From: Clostridia bacterium
GTDB taxonomy: Bacteria > Bacillota > Clostridia > Christensenellales > Aristaeellaceae
Length of the DNA: 11,669 nt
Assembly (NCBI GenBank): GCA_017620115.1
Contig: JAFZRB010000189.1
Span: forward strand, 1-11,669
Direction of reading: 5' to 3'
Shown piece after piece: positions 7,335 to 11,669 of this stretch. The notes under the pieces are model-generated. The model ran no database searches. It was not told the DNA's origin and saw nothing but the letters and a program-made list of their open reading frames with translations. Position 1 is the stretch's first letter, and every line of letters starts with the position of its first letter. The position numbers and the translations under genes are program-made.

Positions 7335-8120
7335 ATGAGCTTCAAGGCGAACTACCACACCCACACCCCGCGCTGCAAGCACGCCAGCGGCACGGAGCGC
7401 GAATACTGCGAAAAGGCGATTGAAAACGGGTTCTCCCTCGTTGGGTTCAGCGACCACTGCGCGTGGCCGTATGAGGACGGCTTCGTGTCCACCTTCCACA
7501 TGGATCTGAACCGCCTGCCGGACTACGTGGAGGCGGTGAACGACGTCCGGCGCGAATACGAGGGGCGGCTGGAGATCCACCTCGGCTGGGAGTGCGAAAA
7601 CTACCCGGCCTACATGGGCTGGCTGGCCGAGACGAAGGCGCAGTACGGCTTCGAATACCTGATCCTCGGCAACCACTTCGACACCACCGACAACGGCGGC
7701 CTCTACTTCGGCAGCTGCCGCACGCCGGAGCAGCTGAAACGCTATGTGACGATGTGCGTGGAGGGGCTGGAAACCGGGCTGTTCGCCTATTTCGCCCATC
7801 CGGACCTGTTCCTGCGCATGTATCCCCGCTACGACCGCCACGCCCGCGCGGCCAGCCGCGAGCTGTGCCGGGCGGCGAAGGATATGAACATCCCGCTGGA
7901 ATACAACCTGCTGGGCTTCATCAACTGCCGGGGGCGCGCGGAGGGACTGGGGTATCCGGTTCGCGGTTTCTGGGAGACGGCCGCGGAGGAAGGCGCTGAC
8001 TGCGTCGTGGGCCTGGACGCGCATTCGCCCGCCCGTTTCGACGAGCGCAGGGAATGGGACGAGGCCTGCGCCTTCCTGGATTCGCTGGGACTGCGCCGGC
8101 TGGAGAGGCTGGCGCTGTGA
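7335..8120 (+). CDS. PHP-domain phosphoesterase, histidinol-phosphatase-like
   Basis: The 261-residue protein is a PHP-family metal-dependent phosphoesterase. Visible metal ligands are H8 and H10 (YHTHT), H16 (CKHASG), D40-H41 (FSDH), E86 (GWECE), H114 (LGNHF), H155 (FAHPD), and D228/H230 (GLDAH). This set and the length resemble the HisK/HisJ type of histidinol-phosphatase. No his genes are nearby, so the substrate may instead be a sugar or nucleotide phosphate. It starts 31 nt after the SDR gene, with only a weak ribosome site (AAAGAAAGG, about 7318-7326). I see no promoter or terminator in the gap, so it is most simply the seventh ORF of the operon. Its stop overlaps the next start (GTGA at 8117-8120). 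Confidence 0.82.
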   Translation: MSFKANYHTHTPRCKHASGTEREYCEKAIENGFSLVGFSDHCAWPYEDGFVSTFHMDLNRLPDYVEAVNDVRREYEGRLEIHLGWECENYPAYMGWLAETKAQYGFEYLILGNHFDTTDNGGLYFGSCRTPEQLKRYVTMCVEGLETGLFAYFAHPDLFLRMYPRYDRHARAASRELCRAAKDMNIPLEYNLLGFINCRGRAEGLGYPVRGFWETAAEEGADCVVGLDAHSPARFDERREWDEACAFLDSLGLRRLERLAL

Positions 8121-8959
8121 GCGGCCTGACGGTGGCCGCGCTGGCCGACATCCACTCGAACTACATCGCGTTCGGGCGATGCCTCGAGGCCGTTAAGGAG
8201 GCCGGCGCGCAGGTCATTCTGTTCCTGGGCGACTGCCTCACCGACTGCGCCTGCCCGCAGGAGACCATGGCGCTGCTGCGCCGCTGCATGAGGGAATATG
8301 ACTGCCGCTTCGTGCGCGGCAACCGGGAGCAGTATCTCATCGACCACCGCGCCGGAAAGGGCGGCTGGCGGCGCGGCACGGGCGGCGGCTCGCTGCTGTA
8401 CACCTATAACCGCATGACGGAGGACGACCTCGATTTCCTCGAAGCCATGCCCGCCGTGCGGCGCGAGGTCTTCCCCGGCCTGCCCGCCGTGCTCTGCTGC
8501 CACGGCACGCCGGACGACCTGCGCGGCTGGATGGAAACCCGCCCCGACCAGGCGCAGGCCTGGTTGGACGAGGCGGACGCCGGGCTGCTCGTGTGCGCGC
8601 ACACGCACCGCCCGCGCGTCGACCGGCTCGCGCGCGGCACGATGGTCAACACGGGCAGCGGGGGCGTGCCGACGGAGCCGGGGCTGATCCAGTTCGCGCT
8701 GCTGCGCGGCGAGGGCGGCGTCTGGCGGCCGGAGCTGGTCAGCATCCCCTACGACGTGGAGCCGGTCATCGACACGTTCTCGCGCGACGGCTTCCTCGAC
8801 GAGGCGGGGCTCTGGCCCGTGATGATGATGAAGCAGCTGCGCGAAGGCGGCGAGCAGGCCATCCCCTTCGTGAAACGCGCGCATGAGCTCTGGCGGGGCG
8901 AAGGCCCCGTGCCTGAGCGCGCGTGGGAACAGGCCGCGCGGGAAACGGGGATACTGTAA
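8117..8959 (+). CDS. Calcineurin-like metallophosphoesterase
   Basis: With the GTG start at 8117 the product is 280 residues. Two-metal phosphoesterase motifs are in order: D11 and H13 in LADIHSN, D39 in FLGDC, N69 in RGNRE, H129 in CCHGT, and H162/H164 in CAHTHRP, then NTGSGG (178-183). The GN motif has Arg70 where many relatives have His. That is also seen in the YfcE-like and diadenosine-tetraphosphatase-like branches, so the substrate cannot be fixed. The frame stays open upstream to an ATG at 8054, but GGAGAGG (8102-8108), 8 nt before GTG 8117, and the GTGA overlap with the PHP gene favour the GTG. Residues beyond about 210 form a helical tail outside the core fold. It is the last gene of the operon, and the terminator follows 6 nt later. 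Confidence 0.83.
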   Translation: MSGLTVAALADIHSNYIAFGRCLEAVKEAGAQVILFLGDCLTDCACPQETMALLRRCMREYDCRFVRGNREQYLIDHRAGKGGWRRGTGGGSLLYTYNRMTEDDLDFLEAMPAVRREVFPGLPAVLCCHGTPDDLRGWMETRPDQAQAWLDEADAGLLVCAHTHRPRVDRLARGTMVNTGSGGVPTEPGLIQFALLRGEGGVWRPELVSIPYDVEPVIDTFSRDGFLDEAGLWPVMMMKQLREGGEQAIPFVKRAHELWRGEGPVPERAWEQAARETGIL

Positions 8960-8965
8960 CGCAAA

Positions 8966-9009
8966 AAACGAACCGCTGGCGACAGCCGCCGGCGGTTCGT
9001 TTGATGTTT
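8966..9009. terminator. Bidirectional intrinsic terminator
   Basis: An 11-bp stem pairs 8966-8976 (AAACGAACCGC in the plus sense) with 8992-9002. On the minus strand the hairpin is followed directly by a U-run from the A-tract at 8963-8968, so it suits termination of proS. On the plus strand the tail is TTTGATGTTTT, weaker but adequate for the CDP-sugar operon. It sits exactly between the two convergent units. Confidence 0.8.
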
Positions 9010-9017
9010 TAAGCGGA

Positions 9018-10748
9018 TTACAGCCTGCAGTTCATCGCCGCCAGCTGATCCTTCACATATTTCTCGATGAAGTCGGCGGCCTCGGCCACGGGCGCCTTCT
9101 CCTGCATGGACTTGTCGCGCGCGCTGATCTCGATGGTGCCGTTCTTCAGGCCCTTGGGGCTCACGACCACGCGCACCGGCACGCCCAGCAGATCCGCGTC
9201 GGAGAACATGAAGCCCGCGCTCACGGGCCGGTCGTCCCAGATGACCTCGATGCCGCGCTCCTCCAGCGCCTTCGCCAGCGCCTCGCTCTCGGCGATCACC
9301 TCGGGCTGGTCGGCGCGCAGCGAGCAGATCTGCACGTGCCACGGCGCGATGGAGATGGGCCAGATGGGGCCGTAATCGTCGTGGCTGACCTCGCACACGG
9401 AGGCGATCAGGCGGCCGACGCCGATGCCGTAGCAGCCCATGATGGGGTTCTTCAGGCTGCCGTCGGAATCGACATAGGTCATGTTCATGGACTCGGTGTA
9501 CTTCTTGCCCAGCTGGAAAATGTTGCCCACCTCGATGCCGCGGGAGATGCGCAGCGCCTTTTTGCCGCACACGGGACACACGCCGCCCTCGACCACCTTG
9601 GCCACGTCGGCGTACTCAACCTCGCCGTAGTCGCGCGCGATGTTGAAGCCGGTGTAGTGCGCGTCCGCCTCGTTCGCGCCGGTCGCGAGGCTCTCGATGC
9701 CCTTGAGCGAGGCGTCGAACACGATGGTGAATTTGCCCTTGTTCTCGATGGGGCCGATGAAGCCGGCCGCGATGCCAGAATCCTCGGTGATGACGCCGGG
9801 ATGGATCTCGCATTTGAGGTAATTGCGCAGCTTGGTCTCGTTCACATCCAGGTCGCCGCGGATGAACACCAGCACGAACTTGTCGGTCAGGTTCTCCTGA
9901 TACACCACGGCCTTGCAGGTCTGCTTCGCGTCGATCTTCAGGAAGGCGCACAGGTCTTCGATGGTCTTCACGCCGGGGGTGGCGACTTTTTTCAGTTCTT
10001 CCGCCTCGCCGCTCTCGTTCGTCACGATGCTGGGCGCGGCCTCCATGTTGGCCTTGTAGTCGCATTCGCCGCACAGCACGATGGTGTCCTCGCCGATGTC
10101 GGTGAGCAGCATGTATTCATGGGAGATTTTGCCGCCCATCATGCCGGAGTCGGAGCACACGGCCACCACCTGCGGGATGCCGGCGCGGGCGTAGACGCGG
10201 TGGTAGGCGTCGTAGAACTGCTGGTAGACGCGCTCGAGGTCTTCCTGCGAGGTGTGGAAGGAGTAGGCGTCCTTCATGGTGAACTCGCGCACGCGGATCA
10301 GGCCGCCGCGGCAGCGGGGCTCGTCGCGGAATTTCGTCTGGATCTGGTAGATGGAGAAGGGATACTGCGTGTAGCTGTCGGCGATGTCGCGGGCGTAGTG
10401 CACGGCGGCCTCCTCATGCGTCATGCCCAGCACCATCTTGCCGCCGGAGCGGTCGGTGAAGCGCAGCAGCTCGCTGCCGATGCTGTCGTAACGGCCGGAT
10501 TCCTCCCACAGGCTGGCGGGCATGGCCACCGGGAACAGCACCTCCTGGCAGCCGATGCCGTCCATCTCCTCGCGGATGATGTTCTCCACCTTGTGCGCGA
10601 TGCGCTTCGTGACCGGCGAGAGCGTGTAAATGCCGTTGCCCACGCCTTTGATATAGCCGCCGCGCATCATCAGCGCCTGGCTGACGATCTGGCAGTCGGC
10701 GGGCGTTTCCTTGTATCGCTTCGTAACGAGCTGACTGACCTTCATCAT
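9018..10748 (-). CDS. proS: Prolyl-tRNA synthetase, bacterial type with editing domain
   Basis: ProS charges tRNA(Pro) with proline. The 576-residue length is that of the bacterial ProS with an inserted editing (INS) domain. Class II motif 2 is seen as KFRDEPRCRGGLIRVREFTMKDAY (139-162), after MTHEE (109-113). Motif 3 is GCYGIGVGRLIAS (438-450). The INS region spans about 220-400 and contains K279, matching the lysine needed for editing Ala-tRNA(Pro) in E. coli. Its edges carry CGEC (226-229) and CPVC (391-394). The anticodon-binding domain runs from about 466 to the end. The first of two ATGs (10748 or 10745) is preferred, because AAAGGA lies about 10 nt upstream. The gene is transcribed alone behind a T-box leader. 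Confidence 0.97.
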   Translation of the reverse strand: MMKVSQLVTKRYKETPADCQIVSQALMMRGGYIKGVGNGIYTLSPVTKRIAHKVENIIREEMDGIGCQEVLFPVAMPASLWEESGRYDSIGSELLRFTDRSGGKMVLGMTHEEAAVHYARDIADSYTQYPFSIYQIQTKFRDEPRCRGGLIRVREFTMKDAYSFHTSQEDLERVYQQFYDAYHRVYARAGIPQVVAVCSDSGMMGGKISHEYMLLTDIGEDTIVLCGECDYKANMEAAPSIVTNESGEAEELKKVATPGVKTIEDLCAFLKIDAKQTCKAVVYQENLTDKFVLVFIRGDLDVNETKLRNYLKCEIHPGVITEDSGIAAGFIGPIENKGKFTIVFDASLKGIESLATGANEADAHYTGFNIARDYGEVEYADVAKVVEGGVCPVCGKKALRISRGIEVGNIFQLGKKYTESMNMTYVDSDGSLKNPIMGCYGIGVGRLIASVCEVSHDDYGPIWPISIAPWHVQICSLRADQPEVIAESEALAKALEERGIEVIWDDRPVSAGFMFSDADLLGVPVRVVVSPKGLKNGTIEISARDKSMQEKAPVAEAADFIEKYVKDQLAAMNCRL

Positions 10749-10800
10749 GGAAAATCATTCCTTTCGCTGTTTGTTTCCGGATTATTCTTTCAGGACGCGG

Positions 10801-10839
10801 CAAAAATAAAACAACTCCGTCCTCCTCACAAGGACGAAG
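10801..10839 (-). terminator. proS: Regulated terminator of the proS T-box leader
   Basis: Read on the minus strand, CTTCGTCCT pairs with AGGACGGAG (9 bp with one G-U) around a TGTGAGG loop. A U-rich tail, TTGTTTTATTTTTG, follows. It lies just after the T-box sequence, where the leader's alternative terminator belongs. When uncharged tRNA stabilises the antiterminator, read-through into proS is expected. Confidence 0.85.
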
Positions 10840-11039
10840 CTGACATTCCGCTCCGCGGTACCACCCTGCTTGGCGGCTGCGCCGCCCGGCTCAAACGCCC
10901 GGTAACGGGGGCGACACGGCGCGTTTCCGCGCGGACTCCGGGGTTCGGGTTTCCGCCTGCCTCACGCGCGGTCTTCCAGCCTGCGAACCGCGCTCTCTGC
11001 CTTCGGCTTCAACGGATGCTTCCCCATCGCAGTCGTTTG
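10801..11039 (-). promoter_or_regulatory. T-box riboswitch (proline) upstream of proS
   Basis: The minus strand contains the canonical T-box AGGGTGGTACCGCGG at 10867-10853. Its UGGU would pair with the ACCA end of an uncharged tRNA(Pro). Stem I features precede it: AGAGAG, then GCGCGGT and ACCGCGC closing a distal loop with GCTGGAAG (within about 10950-11000). A stretch GAACCCCGG at 10946-10938 offers a proline specifier codon (CCC or CCG; the register is uncertain). A 6-bp hairpin, GGCGGC/GCCGCC, stands just before the antiterminator at 10872-10886. A terminator hairpin follows. The arrangement predicts induction of proS when tRNA(Pro) is uncharged. Confidence 0.92.
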
Positions 11040-11045
11040 ATAAAT

Positions 11046-11074
11046 ATTGTAGCCAATCGGGCGGGAGAATGCAA
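11046..11074 (-). promoter_or_regulatory. proS: Sigma-A-type promoter of proS
   Basis: On the minus strand the -35 hexamer is TTGCAT (11074-11069), the spacer is 17 nt, and the -10 hexamer is TACAAT (11051-11046). Transcription should begin near 11039, immediately ahead of stem I of the T-box leader. Confidence 0.75.
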
Positions 11075-11079
11075 GTTAA

Positions 11080-11093
11080 TGTTTGGTTTCGCG
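11080..11093 (+). repeat. 14-nt direct repeat, left copy
   Basis: TGTTTGGTTTCGCG occurs here and again at 11326-11339. The copies lie 34 nt before and 39 nt after the MITE-like element. They do not abut its ends, so they are not a simple target-site duplication. Confidence 0.7.
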
Positions 11094-11127
11094 GGGCGAC
11101 ATCATTTTCTTTTCCTGTCACGGAAAA

Positions 11128-11286
11128 CACCTCAGACGCTTCGCTAGGCTATCGCCAGTCTGCTTCGCAGACAGCTTCCCCTCAAGGGGAAGCCAAAACA
11201 TGGCGCTTGTTCAAGCCTTCTCCTTGAGGAGAAGGTGGATTTTCATAGGAATTGCTTGCAATTCCTATGAAAAGACGAATGAGGTG
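11128..11286. mobile_element. MITE-like hairpin repeat with CACCTCA/TGAGGTG ends
   Basis: The 159-bp unit begins CACCTCA (11128-11134) and ends with its exact inverse TGAGGTG (11280-11286). Inside are four perfect hairpins in a row: GTCTGC-TTC-GCAGAC (11158-11172); GCTTCCCC-TCAA-GGGGAAGC (11174-11193); CCTTCTCC-TTGA-GGAGAAGG (11216-11235); and a 16-bp-armed palindrome at 11240-11273. No ORF of note lies within. From general familiarity, repeats with the CCTTCTCC-TTGA-GGAGAAGG core and CACCTCA ends are common between genes in gut clostridial genomes. That would make this a non-autonomous element, but I could not compare copies. No clear target-site duplication was found. Confidence 0.6.
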
Positions 11287-11325
11287 GCTTTAAACGCTGC
11301 ATTTGCATAGTAAATGATGACGATC

Positions 11326-11339
11326 TGTTTGGTTTCGCG
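11326..11339 (+). repeat. 14-nt direct repeat, right copy
   Basis: This is the second copy of TGTTTGGTTTCGCG, 246 nt from the first (11080-11093). The exact match ends on both sides: the preceding bases and the following ones (GG in the left copy, AA here) differ. Confidence 0.7.
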
Positions 11340-11520
11340 AAAAACGCGTCCTGCGGGCGGCGTTTCCCGGGGAACGGGCGTTTGTAAAAATATCGCGCAA
11401 AGCGGCGCTTCTCGTTATGATTCGTTTGATATTCCGCGCCGGGGCAGGATTCGGCGCGCGCGCGTCGAACACATAGACCCGTAAAGAACAAACCCATTGC
11501 ATTCCGAAGGGAGAAAGAGC

Positions 11521-11669
11521 ATGAGATTCGATCTTCTTCACCCGGCCGACCAGCTGGTCATGATCATGAACCGCATCTATCAGTACGGCATGACCACCAC
11601 CTCCGGCGGCAACCTGTCCATCCGCGACGCCAACGGCGACATCTGGATCACGCCCTCCGGCATCGACAA
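11521..11669 (+). CDS. Class II aldolase/adducin family protein (5' part only)
   Basis: Only the first 49 codons are in the window. The peptide has the N-terminal signature of class II aldolase/adducin proteins, the zinc-dependent family that includes L-fuculose- and L-rhamnulose-phosphate aldolases and ribulose-5-phosphate 4-epimerase. The phosphate-binding loop is TTTSGGNLSIR (25-35), and WITPSGID (42-49) follows. The ATG at 11521 has AGGGAG 7 nt upstream (11508-11513). It is oriented away from proS. Substrate cannot be told from this fragment; catabolism of a deoxy-sugar phosphate is a common role in the family. Confidence 0.85.
   Translation, partial: MRFDLLHPADQLVMIMNRIYQYGMTTTSGGNLSIRDANGDIWITPSGID

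Larger units (their letters stand above)
11075..11520. other. 446-nt non-coding interval between proS promoter and aldolase gene
   Basis: No credible gene is visible here. The short frames lack ribosome sites and family motifs. The interval holds the hairpin-rich MITE-like element (11128-11286), a 14-nt direct repeat on either side of it, and the ribosome site of the aldolase gene (AGGGAG, 11508-11513). Base composition drops around 11230-11330, which is A/T-rich compared with the coding regions. A TATGAT at 11416-11421 could be a -10 box for the aldolase gene, but I see no matching -35 hexamer. Confidence 0.6.

Noticed and set aside
2772..7345. Very long minus-strand open frames (585 and 955 codons) opposite rfbG/rfbH and the ThDP/SDR genes
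   Set aside because: They are antisense shadows of GC-rich genes with G/C third positions. Their products are rich in Ala, His, Arg and Gly without family motifs, while the plus strand carries clear conserved enzymes.
8883..11147. 754-codon plus-strand open frame across proS and its leader
   Set aside because: It is antisense to a well-conserved prolyl-tRNA synthetase and runs through the T-box leader. It has a low-complexity His/Val/Ala-rich translation and no ribosome site tied to a domain.
11158..11273. The run of hairpins at the right end as a CRISPR array or terminator cluster
   Set aside because: The four hairpins differ in sequence and size, with no regular repeat-spacer pattern, and none is followed by a proper T-run.

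Overview
This is a GC-rich window (by eye well above 55% G+C) from a bacterium with Gram-positive, Clostridia-like habits. The clue is the minus-strand proS gene, which is preceded by a canonical T-box leader, a regulator found mainly in Firmicutes. Shine-Dalgarno sites are strong (GGAGG types), promoters are clean sigma-A types with 17-bp spacers, and a hairpin-rich repeat of a kind I associate with gut clostridial genomes lies near the right end. Genus cannot be read from the sequence.

Layout: (1) 62-1132, a stand-alone GH172/DUF2961 glycoside hydrolase with its own promoter and a TTG start. (2) 1164-8959, one long plus-strand operon with tight or overlapping gene junctions: rfbF, rfbG, a 32-codon small ORF, rfbH, an acetolactate-synthase-like ThDP enzyme, an extended-SDR oxidoreductase, a PHP-type phosphoesterase and a calcineurin-like metallophosphoesterase. 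A strong promoter precedes it, and the -10 box sits in the loop of an 11-position inverted repeat. (3) 8966-9009, a terminator hairpin shared by the convergent operon and proS. (4) 9018-10748, proS on the minus strand, with a T-box leader and promoter out to about 11074. (5) 11075-11520, a non-coding stretch holding a 159-bp MITE-like element made of nested hairpins, bracketed at a distance by a 14-nt direct repeat. (6) 11521-end, the start of a class II aldolase/adducin-family gene cut by the window edge.

How the genes work together: rfbF makes CDP-glucose, rfbG makes CDP-4-keto-6-deoxyglucose, and rfbH (E1, PLP plus [2Fe-2S]) carries out C-3 deoxygenation. The next two genes match in kind and order of action the YerE and YerF enzymes of yersiniose A synthesis in Yersinia pseudotuberculosis. 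There a ThDP enzyme adds a two-carbon acetyl branch from pyruvate at C-4, and a reductase reduces the new keto group. The most economical reading is a CDP-linked branched 3,6-dideoxy-octose (yersiniose-like) pathway in a Gram-positive-type organism. The E3 reductase partner of RfbH and any glycosyltransferase are not in the window. The two terminal phosphoesterases have no assigned role in that pathway.
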